Source: Bdellovibrionales bacterium
GTDB taxonomy: Bacteria; Bdellovibrionota; Bdellovibrionia; Bdellovibrionales; Bdellovibrionaceae
DNA: 64,000 bases
Direction of reading: 5' to 3'
Assembly (NCBI GenBank): GCA_016713585.1
Contig: JADJOV010000027.1
Location: 62,001-126,000 of the forward strand
In this document: one piece after another, positions 56,501 to 64,000 of the stretch
How the letters are laid out: each line of letters starts with the position of its first letter
Numbering within the stretch: position 1 is the first letter of the stretch
The notes under the pieces: generated by a model
Seen by the model: only the letters and a program-made list of their open reading frames with translations
The model's database searches: none
Told to the model about the DNA's origin: nothing
Program-made: the position numbers and the translations under genes

Positions 56501-56821
56501 ATGATCGGTTTTATCGCCGGAGCTGGGATTATTGTCAGAAACTCGATTATTCTCGTCGATTTTATTCAGCAGCAAATTGCCACGGGCATGAACATCAAGG
56601 AGGCCGTTGTGAGCGCGGGAGTGCTCCGCTTTCGCCCGATGCTTCTCACCGCGGCAGCCGTTGTCGTGGGCAGCTCAGTCATGCTCGCCGACCCGATCTT
56701 TCAAGGACTGGCCGTGAGCCTGATCTTTGGCGAAGTGGCCGCCACAATCATCAGTCGCTTTGCAGTCCCTGTTCTTTATTTCTGGCTGATTGGCGACTCT
56801 CAAGGTCATCGCATCAAATAA
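53549..56821 (+). CDS. RND-family efflux permease (three frameshifts)
   Basis: AAGGAG precedes ATG 53549. Frames join after single added A residues near 53702 (TPKEEEPQISVPMIDIRT), near 54250 (ERNWSESEVFDIEVG) and near 54470 (SKRKGTNVVTLSQ). The protein, about 1090 residues, has the AcrB-like plan. It has a first helix (LTPVIAIASLLLGAIAVYLT), periplasmic lobes and a helix bundle. The proton-relay Asp pair lies in FSIGILVDDAIVVVENIERH, and the second bundle includes FIAGAGIIVRNSIILVDFIQ. Substrates cannot be told from sequence. No membrane-fusion (HlyD/AcrA) gene lies in the operon, which is unusual for a TolC-RND pair. Convergent with the M48 gene. Confidence 0.88.
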
Positions 56822-58511
56822 TGTGCTTCGAAGGAATTTGCAGCACCCATGCAAGCAGAAGAATTTCATGCTTCTTTTTGGGCGGCTGACCGCTCTGATG
56901 TTGAATAAGATCTCGCAACATAAGGGCTAATTTGTTCTTTAGATTCCCATCAAGGCTTGAAAGTACTTCTAAATCCTGAGCCAAGTCTTTCAGAGAAACT
57001 TTCATGGCCAAGTCCCGCGACTGAGGCCCCGAAATAGGATTTATGTCAAATCGCCCAAACACGATCTGACTGAGACGTTTGATCTCATCTGGGTTATTCT
57101 TTGCAAGAATCCATGGAACCCAACGGCGGAGGAGGGGCTCTAGCACACGTAGATCAGAAATCTTCTTCTTAACCTTGGGGACCGGGGTCAGATTCTGAAT
57201 TGCCAGTAAGTAGTACAAACCTTCCTCGAATTCAATCACTTGATCGAGTTCAAATATTGCCCGCATGGATTTCAAGAGATCGTCTTTTTCTACCTGAGGG
57301 CCATGCTGAAGTTTTCCTAATGCCGATCTAAACAATTCAAATCGTTCGACGTCATCGGAGAGTGGCTCTTGCCGAACCTCTTGCTCACTGGCAGGGTCTG
57401 TTCGACGAAGATACTCCAAAATCTGCCCACGGACAGCTTCGTTTTGGGAACTCAAGAGAACTCGAAAAAGCACGAACTTAGGATCGACTGATGGCTCAGT
57501 CCACCCGGTCGGTCTGAATTCTCCTTTTGTCCCGTGGCTCTTCGATCGCTTCAGTTTCTAATTTTTTCAAAAACACTTCTGGCGAAATGGAAGGCATCAG
57601 TCTTCTTATTCGTTCAATTGTCGGCGGATGAGTTGGAATAAGATCACTCCAGAAGCTCTCAGTCGCACCAGGGGTAAAGAAAAAATGTGACAGCTCGGGC
57701 CCGTAGCTCGATCGATCTCCTAAGGTTTGACTAGTTAAAATTTTTCCAAGGGCTCTCGCCAAACTTTCTGGATGGCGAGTGAATTGAGCACTTGATGCAT
57801 CCGCCAGATACTCCCTTCGCCGACAAACCATCGCCTGCAGAACTCGTCCGCAAATCCACCCCACACAACCTATCGCAAAAAATCCAAAACCAAGAAGACT
57901 CAACGACGAACTGCGAGTCAGTCGACGAGTTTTGTCCAATATGACCTGCCCGATACGAATAAAAACAAAAAATCCTGAAACAATTCCAGCAAGTTTTACA
58001 TTCAGAGCAATATCTTCATTATGTATATGGCTAAATTCGTGACCAATGACGGCTTGCAATTCATCCCGACTCAATTTTTCAAGAGCGCCCGCGGTGACAC
58101 CTAGAACTTGGGCCTGAGAATCCATTCCTGCCACAAAGGCATTAATCCCTTTTTCGTTATCTAGAATGTAAATCTGAGGAATTGGCACGCCGGAGGCAAT
58201 CGCCATTTCTTCCACGATATTATAGCATCTCGATTCAAGAAATTTTTTGGTCCCGAGGATCAAAGGTCGCCCACCCAGGAGTTCAGCCACTCTCACCCCA
58301 TGGCGAATATTGAGATAATGAATCCAAGCTGAGGCAACAAAGAAAAAAATGTAATCCCAAAAACCGGCCAGAAATGATTAGTCCATCCTCTGTTCGAAAA
58401 CCCTACAAGAACCGAATTCATAAGAGAAAATAAAAAGATCAAAACACCAAAGACCACAATCAGCCAAAAAGTCTGTCGCCGGGCGCGAGCCTGTTCTTCA
58501 AAAAATTTCAT
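56814..58511 (-). CDS. M48 family membrane metalloprotease (two frameshifts)
   Basis: Three pieces make one protein of about 565 residues. The first has two membrane helices (FWLIVVFGVLIFLFSLMNSV, VFGITFFSLLPQLGFIISIF). One base added near 58297 gives AHGVRVAELLGGRPLILG. The zinc site is LQAVIGHEFSHIHNEDIAL with the third ligand in RREYLADASSAQF. After a G is removed near 57490 the frame runs DRWTEPSVDPKFV and the C-terminal helical domain LFRVLLSSQNEAVRGQILEY. This HtpX-like type commonly sits next to lemA, as here; the genes overlap by four bases. Role: membrane-protein quality control, inferred from family. Confidence 0.8.
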
Positions 58512-59095
58512 GAGAAAGCAACTTTGACCACTTCTTTTTCGGCGGGAACAGTGATTTCAAACGGAGTCGCCGCCGAAAATCCGAAAAAACCAGCCAAGAT
58601 ATTATTCGGAAAAACATCTCTTTGATTATTGAAGCTCAAAACCGAGTCGTTAAAGGCCTGCCTCGCAAAGGATATCTTATTTTCAGTCGAAGTCAGTTCT
58701 TCCATAAACTGGACCATCACAGCCTGCCCTTTCAACTCTGGATAGGCCTCAGTCACCACCAGCAGCCGAGACAAGGCCGAGCCAAGCTGCCCTTCGGCCC
58801 CCATCAGATTTCTCATGGCCTGCCCGTCAGTTGGGTTATTTTCCACGGCTGATATGGCACCCATGGCTTGATTTCTCGCCCTAATGACGTTTTCCAAAGT
58901 CTCTTTTTCGTGCTTAAGGTATCCCTTGGCCGTCTCAACCAAATTTGGAATCAGATCGTAGCGCCTTTTCAGCTGAACATCGATCTGTGAAAAAGCGTTC
59001 TTTACAAGATTTCTCGAGGTGACGAGTTTATTGTAGATCAAAATACCCATCACTCCAAAAAAAACACCCGCCGCCAAAAGAATCAAACCGACCAT
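58508..59095 (-). CDS. lemA: LemA family protein
   Basis: I choose ATG 59093-59095, preceded by AAGGTGG, rather than the longer frame to 59170. The 195 residues have one membrane helix at the start (VGLILLAAGVFFGVMGILIY). The LemA helical domain follows: LVKNAFSQIDVQLKRRYDLI, PNLVETAKGYLKHEKETLEN, VIRARNQAM, AYPELKGQAVMVQFMEELTS, ENKISFARQAFNDSVLSFNN. It is translationally coupled to the M48 protease. LemA function is not settled; linkage to HtpX-like proteases suggests an envelope partner. Confidence 0.92.
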   Translation of the reverse strand: MVGLILLAAGVFFGVMGILIYNKLVTSRNLVKNAFSQIDVQLKRRYDLIPNLVETAKGYLKHEKETLENVIRARNQAMGAISAVENNPTDGQAMRNLMGAEGQLGSALSRLLVVTEAYPELKGQAVMVQFMEELTSTENKISFARQAFNDSVLSFNNQRDVFPNNILAGFFGFSAATPFEITVPAEKEVVKVAFS

Positions 59096-59217
59096 ATGAG
59101 AACCACCTTCTCTTGCTTTGACTGAAAAAATATCTGGATATATTAAACCTGTGGCGAATTTAATTTTCAACGAGTTTGAAAGCTGGTCCAGTTCAAAGGC
59201 TTTGGAAATTCAAAAAG

Positions 59218-59615
59218 TCACCTGGAATTCTTGTTCCCATAAAAGAAAAGACTTCCGGAACCAACAAGGGAACCATCACTGAATTTGCAGAAAGTTCTCT
59301 CGTTACCACTTTTGTCTTTGGCCCAAACAACGGTACCCTTCAATTGTTCCGAACACAGCATGGTTCCCGGATTTCTTCCAAAATGCTCCTTTTCCAACAA
59401 GGAACTCTTCACATTATCTAGAGCTTGTTTAGCCTGACATTTTTTGATCTGACCTGACTTAACACAGCTCGCTGATATTGTGATTGATTGCTCTTTAAAC
59501 CAAACAAACTCCGTCTTCTTCCCATCGATAGAGAAAGACAATTTCTCAGAGGCAAATACCGCCTCACTTTGTAGCAGACCAATCAGAAACAATCCAGGGA
59601 CTAGGTTCTTTTCAT
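59218..59615 (-). CDS. Small exported protein, probable frameshift at the start
   Basis: A good Shine-Dalgarno (GAGGAG, about 59625-59630) stands before ATG 59613-59615. Reading there gives MKR-stop because of a run of four A. With five A it gives MKKNLVPGLFLIGLLQSEAV, a signal peptide that runs into the open frame. The mature part has three Cys residues (SASCVKSGQIKKC, TMLCSEQL, RTFCKFSDG). The longer frame to 59667 has no ribosome site and lacks a signal at its first residue. The function is unknown. It follows an exported protease gene in the same direction. Confidence 0.6.
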
Positions 59616-59686
59616 AAAATCCGATCTCCTCATTGACCACCATTAGGGATTGGACCAAATCCCCCAAATCATTGTATCCCCCTCCC

Positions 59687-60958
59687 TTAAATTCCCCACC
59701 AGCGCCGCCTTCTCGGCTTTCTCAACGGGTCTTCCTTTGGCAGTGGGCCCGTGCTAAGACTGTTATAAAAGGAGGTCATGATTTCATCCACTCCGGCATA
59801 GAGGTCCTCCGGTGGTTTATACTCTTCTCCCTGGGGTGGCAGCACTGAAACCCGATCGAGACTCCGGATAAGATCTTCTGCCGCGACTAATATATCGCCG
59901 TTCTTGTCGACTCGGTCAGTATCACCCAGCCCACCCCCATCAGTTCCCCACGAATTTCGGATCAGATAACCACACCGGCCATCTGTGAGCCTCCGACGGC
60001 CTATTATAAGTGACGAGTGATCGGCCATTGAGCCTGCATGCGGATCCGAGAAGACCTTGGAATTGTAAGCAATCATTAGGGGTTGTCGATTTTTAAAGTT
60101 TAGCATTGCCGAAATCATTCGATCGAAGATAAGCCTCTTTGCCTTCGGATTCCCAAGGGCGCCGGGTATAGGAATAAGTGAACCTATAAACACATTTGGT
60201 TTATCAGGAAACTCAGGAGGCAGTTTTATTGTTTGCCCTGCACAGATTCTGTCTGAAAGAATCTTCAAGCCGTCAAAAATGTCATCTGACAATAAAAAAC
60301 TTTTCATTTGTTTTATGTCATCAAAGGTCTTTAGTTTAGGATTGAGGTTTGCTAAGCATAATTGAGAGCCCAATGTATTCCTTGCTGCATTCAAAATTTT
60401 TAACGCCTCTTTCTCATTTCCAGATTTCAACGCGTCAATATATTGTTTGTGGTAGAAGTCGTAGAAGTTTTGCAATAGAACCCAAAAGGAGCTAGGATTC
60501 TTGTGATAAATTGAATTTCCAAAATTGGCCCCTAGGGCCTCATAACTGCAAGCCCCATGCTGTTTCACCGCGTTAACTGAAGCAATTTCAACACCAGAAT
60601 CTATTGGGGCATGTCCCGGATTAAGAGCTACTCGCGAATCTTTACGAGCGCTTGGGTTTCTGTTTATCCTTTCCGCGATTGCCGCCGCGTGGGGTGATGT
60701 ATGAAACCTGAGGTCCCCGGGCGGCCTGGCCGAAAATCGCCAAGCGTCGATTGCCGACGCCGCCGTGTAAGCATAGCAAGTTCCAAGATTTCCCTGGTCC
60801 CGGACTGGCACATTGGTCATTGACCCACCATTTTCAGTCAAAGAAAATGCTTCGCAATCATTATCCCCAGCAATAGCTTGGGTTATGCTACAGAAGCCAA
60901 ATATAAACAAAAAAAAGTATTGCAGATGACGTTCATGCAAAATGAAACTTAATCGCAT
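59687..60958 (-). CDS. Exported papain-like (C1) cysteine protease
   Basis: The 423 residues begin with a signal peptide (YFFLFIFGFCSITQAIA). The papain core has the oxyanion Gln and catalytic Cys in VPVRDQGNLGTCYAYTAASA, the His in SMADHSSLIIGRRRL and the Asn in GYLIRNSWGTDGGGLGD. A long helical insertion of about 170 residues separates the Cys and His parts. An active protease in periplasm or secreted is expected; in a predatory bacterium it may digest prey protein. The C-terminus ends in basic and Trp-rich LRKPRRRRWWGI, which is odd for the family. It is probably co-transcribed with the small exported gene downstream. Confidence 0.85.
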   Translation of the reverse strand: MRLSFILHERHLQYFFLFIFGFCSITQAIAGDNDCEAFSLTENGGSMTNVPVRDQGNLGTCYAYTAASAIDAWRFSARPPGDLRFHTSPHAAAIAERINRNPSARKDSRVALNPGHAPIDSGVEIASVNAVKQHGACSYEALGANFGNSIYHKNPSSFWVLLQNFYDFYHKQYIDALKSGNEKEALKILNAARNTLGSQLCLANLNPKLKTFDDIKQMKSFLLSDDIFDGLKILSDRICAGQTIKLPPEFPDKPNVFIGSLIPIPGALGNPKAKRLIFDRMISAMLNFKNRQPLMIAYNSKVFSDPHAGSMADHSSLIIGRRRLTDGRCGYLIRNSWGTDGGGLGDTDRVDKNGDILVAAEDLIRSLDRVSVLPPQGEEYKPPEDLYAGVDEIMTSFYNSLSTGPLPKEDPLRKPRRRRWWGI

Positions 60959-61033
60959 ACATGTCTATCGGACGAAGAAAAACCAAACTTAACCACAAGC
61001 AGCCAGCCAAACGTCCAGAACTAGAAGTTAGGC

Positions 61034-61828
61034 TTACCTAGTCATTAGAATACAAAACGTATTTGGGAATTTCATTCGATCCGTTTCTTCTAAATTTGGG
61101 AATTCCTTCCAGTAGGCATCTGGATATTCTTCAAATCTTTTTAGAGTTAAACCTGCATCCAATAAGGCATTGATGATATCACTGATTGGCCATGCTCGCT
61201 CGTACTTTACCGACTGCTGATTTGCTGAAACTTCCAGATCACCAACATAGGCTGGCGTCCAGCCCTGGGATTCATAGATCTTTCTTGAGAAGTACCCTTC
61301 GAACTCTGGATCGAATTTCAGCTCGCTTGCAGCCGTATCAAAAAAATATGTTACAGGATGTCCCTCAAAAATTAGAAAGCGCCCGCCTGGTTTCAGTGTT
61401 CGAAAAATTAATTTTGCCCACGCTTGAATATCCATGATCCAATTAATTGCCCCCTGACCTGTATAGACCAAGTCGGCGATCATATCTAAATCATTTCCGA
61501 GAGACAGGATATCGGAATTTATCCATCTCGCTTTCATTCCAAGCCGTTCTGACTTTTTACGGGCTAGACCAATCATAGCTTCGCTAATATCTACGCCAAT
61601 AACTTCTTTTGCGCCCAAATTAATTAAAGAAAGTGTGTCAGTACCCGCTGCACATTGAAAGTGAACTGCGGTTTGGCACCATTTATCTAGTCCAGATAGA
61701 AACTTGATTTCCTGCGTGCAGAGGCTCACCCCTCCACCTTTTAGGAACTCGAGACTCTCTTTCAGTCCTTTTCGATAAAAGTTGGCCGCTTCATTCCAAG
61801 CCTGTCTGTTGCTATTATGTTTATCCAT
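61034..61828 (-). CDS. SAM-dependent methyltransferase
   Basis: The protein has 264 residues from the Met at 61826-61828 (MDKHNSNRQAWNEAANFYRK). The class I fold is clear: AVHFQCAAGTDTLSLINLGA (motif I, with QCAAGTDTL in place of CGxGxG), KEVIGVDISEAMIGLARKKS (motif II with acidic Asp), ARWINSDIL and LKPGGRFLIFEGHPVTYFFD. No target domain is visible, so the substrate is open. No partner gene is in the same unit: neighbours are an exported protease downstream and a Gly-rich protein upstream, separated by a terminator. Confidence 0.82.
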   Translation of the reverse strand: MDKHNSNRQAWNEAANFYRKGLKESLEFLKGGGVSLCTQEIKFLSGLDKWCQTAVHFQCAAGTDTLSLINLGAKEVIGVDISEAMIGLARKKSERLGMKARWINSDILSLGNDLDMIADLVYTGQGAINWIMDIQAWAKLIFRTLKPGGRFLIFEGHPVTYFFDTAASELKFDPEFEGYFSRKIYESQGWTPAYVGDLEVSANQQSVKYERAWPISDIINALLDAGLTLKRFEEYPDAYWKEFPNLEETDRMKFPNTFCILMTR

Positions 61829-61920
61829 GGCTTGCCGTAGGATACGCACCTTGACCTTCTGAAGCCAAGAGAAACTCCAAGATGCGGATTATATTTTTTA
61901 ATTCATTTGAGAAAGTCATA

Positions 61921-61948
61921 GAAGGTTTGCCCTCAATGACAAACCTTC
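61921..61948 (-). terminator. Hairpin terminator of the Gly-rich protein gene
   Basis: GAAGGTTTG (61921-61929) and CAAACCTTC (61940-61948) form nine perfect pairs with a ten-base loop, nine bases after the stop of the minus-strand gene at 61958. A moderately T-rich stretch follows on the minus strand. Confidence 0.6.
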
Positions 61949-61957
61949 CCCAAGAGC

Positions 61958-62407
61958 CTAACCAACTGGAGCTGGCTTCTTGTTTTTCGCAGCCTTTTCT
62001 TCAGGAGAAAGTCCCCATGGCGAGCCTTTGGGTCCGCCACCGCCCTTACCTCCACCACGATTGCCACCTTGACGGCCACCTTTTCCCTGAGCGGCTGGTT
62101 TAGGAACTGATCCGGCTGCTGCAAAAAACTCAGGGATAAAGTGAAGCTCTTCAACTTGAACAGCTTTGACTGGGGCTTTCTCGCCCTCGTTCAATTTGAC
62201 AATGACAACACGCTTGAGATTTTGGGCATTTGTGCTGGCGACTTCCAAAGATTGAATAAGGTAGCCCAATTTTTCGCCTTCCATCTTAAGGCTCTTCCCC
62301 AGACTTTCCTGGATTTCTTCTGGAGACTTCCCTTCTGCGGTCAGTGCTGCTTTGGTTTGAATTGCGCTATTAAGAGTAAAAACCGAGAATTCTGTGACTG
62401 CTTTCAT
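61958..62407 (-). CDS. Small protein with Gly/Arg-rich C-terminal tail
   Basis: The 149 residues have a folded-looking N-terminal half (KAVTEFSVFTLNSAIQTKAA, LTAEGKSPEEIQESLGKSLK, VASTNAQNLKRVVIVKLNEG). The tail GKGGRQGGNRGGGKGGGGPK resembles the RGG type that binds RNA in other proteins. AAGGATAAAACA precedes ATG 62405-62407. I do not recognise the family. A 9-pair hairpin closes the unit. The composition suggests a high-copy cytoplasmic protein, which is only a guess. Confidence 0.72.
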   Translation of the reverse strand: MKAVTEFSVFTLNSAIQTKAALTAEGKSPEEIQESLGKSLKMEGEKLGYLIQSLEVASTNAQNLKRVVIVKLNEGEKAPVKAVQVEELHFIPEFFAAAGSVPKPAAQGKGGRQGGNRGGGKGGGGPKGSPWGLSPEEKAAKNKKPAPVG

Positions 62408-62527
62408 TGTTTTATCCTTGTTATCCTTTGATTCTACCTAATTGGGACCCGTTGACCGCGTATAATTGGTTAAAAAAAGCCCCGGGGTCAACCAAAGATC
62501 GGAGCAAGACAATAACTCATGGCATTA

Positions 62528-63607
62528 TTACTCAAGCGAATAGTCAATGTAACCCTTTTCGCCGGGAGTATAAAAAGTCGTGCTGTCTGCAGGAGTCAAA
62601 GGCAAATGCTTTTTCATTTTCGTCACTAATTTCGGGTTTGAGATAAAGGGTCTTCCGAAAGCAAACAGCTCGCCTTTTTTCTCTGATAAATCGTGTTCTG
62701 CCCGCTTAATATCATAACCTCCAGAAAGGATAACGACACCCTTAAATTGGGCTCTAATCCTCGCTTTCACACTCGCCTTCACTTCAGGCGCACCCATCGA
62801 TGAATGATCCACAATATGAATATACAAAATACCCAATTTCTGAAAATCAGCTGCCAACTTCTCAAAAATATCTTCCGTATGGGCATCAGATGTCATGCCA
62901 TTAAAAACTCCGTAGGGGGACATTCTAAATCCAACTTTGCCTGCGCCGATTTTAAGACTGACCGCTTTTGTAACTTCAAGTGCAAAACGAGTTCGATTTT
63001 CAATACTTCCGCCCCATCGGTCTTGTCGGTGGTTACTGGCTGTATTCAAAAACTGATCTATCAGGTACCCATTGGCTCCATGAATTTCAACTCCATCAAA
63101 GCCAGCCTGCATGGCTAAGTCTGCTGAGTGAACATACTCCTCGATTGTACTTAATATCTCGTTCTCGGTCATCTCCTCTGGAACTGGATAGTCCTGGAGC
63201 CCATTTTGATCAGTCCACATTTTCTCACCTTTAATCGCAACCGGTGAGGGGGCCACAATTTCAAGGCCTGACATCATATTATCTGGATGAGCCACTCGCC
63301 CACAGTGCATCAATTGGACAAAAATCCGAGAGCCCCCTCGATGAACGGCCTCTGTCACCTTCTTCCACGCCTTCATCTGTTCGCCAGTGAACAAGCCTGG
63401 AATTCGCGGATAACCCAAGCCACTATCAGAGGGCGAAGTGCCTTCGGTGATAATGAGACCAGCCTCAGTTCGCTGGGCGTAATAGTTTACAACCATTTCA
63501 TTTGGAATATTATCTGGGCATCGGTTCCTCGTCATTGGCGCCATCACCACATGATTTTGAAGAAGCATATCCCCTAGCTTAAAATTTGAGAACAAGTGAT
63601 TGGACAT
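62528..63607 (-). CDS. Old yellow enzyme family alkene reductase
   Basis: ATG 63605-63607 follows AGGAGAG. The 359 residues form an FMN TIM-barrel of the NemA/OYE group: LLQNHVVMAPMTRNRCPD, YYAQRTEAGLIITEGTSPSD, IFVQLMHCGRVAH, FDGVEIHGANGYLIDQFLNT (His and Asn that bind the substrate carbonyl), RQDRWGGSIENRTRFALEV and FGRPFISNPKLV. They reduce activated C=C bonds or nitro-esters with NADPH. The physiological substrate is unknown. Confidence 0.92.
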   Translation of the reverse strand: MSNHLFSNFKLGDMLLQNHVVMAPMTRNRCPDNIPNEMVVNYYAQRTEAGLIITEGTSPSDSGLGYPRIPGLFTGEQMKAWKKVTEAVHRGGSRIFVQLMHCGRVAHPDNMMSGLEIVAPSPVAIKGEKMWTDQNGLQDYPVPEEMTENEILSTIEEYVHSADLAMQAGFDGVEIHGANGYLIDQFLNTASNHRQDRWGGSIENRTRFALEVTKAVSLKIGAGKVGFRMSPYGVFNGMTSDAHTEDIFEKLAADFQKLGILYIHIVDHSSMGAPEVKASVKARIRAQFKGVVILSGGYDIKRAEHDLSEKKGELFAFGRPFISNPKLVTKMKKHLPLTPADSTTFYTPGEKGYIDYSLE

Positions 63608-63767
63608 CGTAGACTCTCCTTTTTTCAAAAAATTGACGAACCTCTAACCCAGAAGTCACTGAGTGTAGGCCTAAACCCTCAAGAGGAGCAATTCCTCCCT
63701 CGACAATTACTGCGGTCTGCTAAAAGAATTCAGACTATTGCACAAACCCTACGGACAAAAGCGAGTC

Positions 63768-64000
63768 CTAAGGACAAAAATAGGCGGTACCAGCCATTGC
63801 CGTCTGCATTCCGGAGGCAGTTTCCATTTGGACATAGTTAGCCCCCTTGAGGGCCGCCTCGTTCTTCATATCCTCAAGGGCAGCCTCTAAGTTTGGTTTT
63901 GCAGAAATTGTTCGTCCGATCACCCGACCCAATTCTTGACAAGATTTTTTGGCCGCATCCCGCGAAACGGTGACGTTCTTTCCTTCTGGAATGACAGGCT
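63768..64000 (-). CDS. DUF4156-like lipoprotein, C-terminal part (truncated by window edge)
   Basis: The minus-strand frame enters at 64000 and ends at TAG 63768-63770. The visible 77 residues read VIPEGKNVTVSRDAAKKSCQ, ELGRVIGRTISAKPNLEAAL, EDMKNEAALKGANYVQMETA and the last GTAYFCP. The Cys-lysine pattern, GANYV and the final Tyr-x-Cys match the DUF4156/RcsF-like lipoprotein group, with a probable disulfide. The start is outside the window, so the lipobox cannot be seen. Confidence 0.6.
   Translation of the reverse strand, partial: PVIPEGKNVTVSRDAAKKSCQELGRVIGRTISAKPNLEAALEDMKNEAALKGANYVQMETASGMQTAMAGTAYFCP

Noticed and set aside
1..64000. Stop-codon reassignment (TGA or TAA read as sense)
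   Set aside because: Most genes end normally at TAA, TGA or TAG, and only three in-frame stops were found among many breaks; sequencing error or isolated mutation is simpler.
1..64000. CRISPR array, tRNA or rRNA genes, insertion sequences
   Set aside because: No regularly spaced repeats, no cloverleaf or rRNA core sequences, and no transposase-like reading frame was seen on either strand.

Overview
The window looks like chromosomal DNA of a Gram-negative, predatory-type delta-like bacterium, most probably in the Bdellovibrionota. This is inference, with no database search. The pointers are: an outer-membrane LPS export protein (LptD); a translation operon ffh-rpsP-khpA-rimM-trmD-SPOUT methyltransferase-rplS-rnhB-yraN with the extra SPOUT gene next to trmD; a Gly-rich surface fibre with a C-terminal S74 chaperone domain; lysine/alanine-rich basic proteins; many exported proteins of unknown function; and moderate GC. 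I saw no rRNA, tRNA, CRISPR, intact transposon or prophage.

The dominant technical feature is a high density of single-base frameshifts. They hit genes that cannot be dispensable (rpsP, ffh, lptD, pyk, prfC), and many sit at short homopolymer runs. This points to an uncorrected long-read assembly rather than gene decay. I therefore merged split reading frames into single genes and say where the break lies. Three genes also carry an in-frame stop with clear coding on both sides (ChaN-like, prfC, PAS-like). One helicase has lost internal motifs and looks truly degraded.

Layout. 1-8.1 kb: argS end, ChaN-like protein, VKOR-DsbA fusion, coiled-coil/STAS pair, lptD. 8.1-15.5 kb: the translation and SRP operon plus prfC, all on the minus strand. 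15.6-20.1 kb: DUF302, trhO-HD pair, feoAB. 20.1-27.5 kb: a sparse AT-rich stretch, an exported protein, two divergent PTPS/QueD-family genes, a small HTH regulator, and a three-gene cassette (FeeM-like GNAT, diiron heme-oxygenase-like oxidase, PAS-like protein). The cassette is the best candidate for an undescribed pathway. A broken helicase and psd follow. 27.5-37.1 kb: FAD enzyme, exported aldo/keto reductase, HNH relic, PilZ, a basic/acidic protein with a Cys/His module, then a ketone-body operon (thiolase, CoA-transferase A and B) and a cyclic-nucleotide-binding regulator.

37.1-47 kb: S74 fibre, HNH endonuclease, pyruvate kinase, and a three-gene group of a 554-residue coiled coil plus two envelope proteins. 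47-57 kb: fasciclin protein, FGE-like lipoprotein, ABC-F ATPase, and an ArsR-TolC-RND efflux operon without a membrane-fusion gene, led by a perfect AT-rich palindrome. 57-64 kb: M48 protease with LemA, exported papain-like protease, methyltransferase, Gly-rich small protein, OYE-family reductase and the end of a DUF4156-like lipoprotein.
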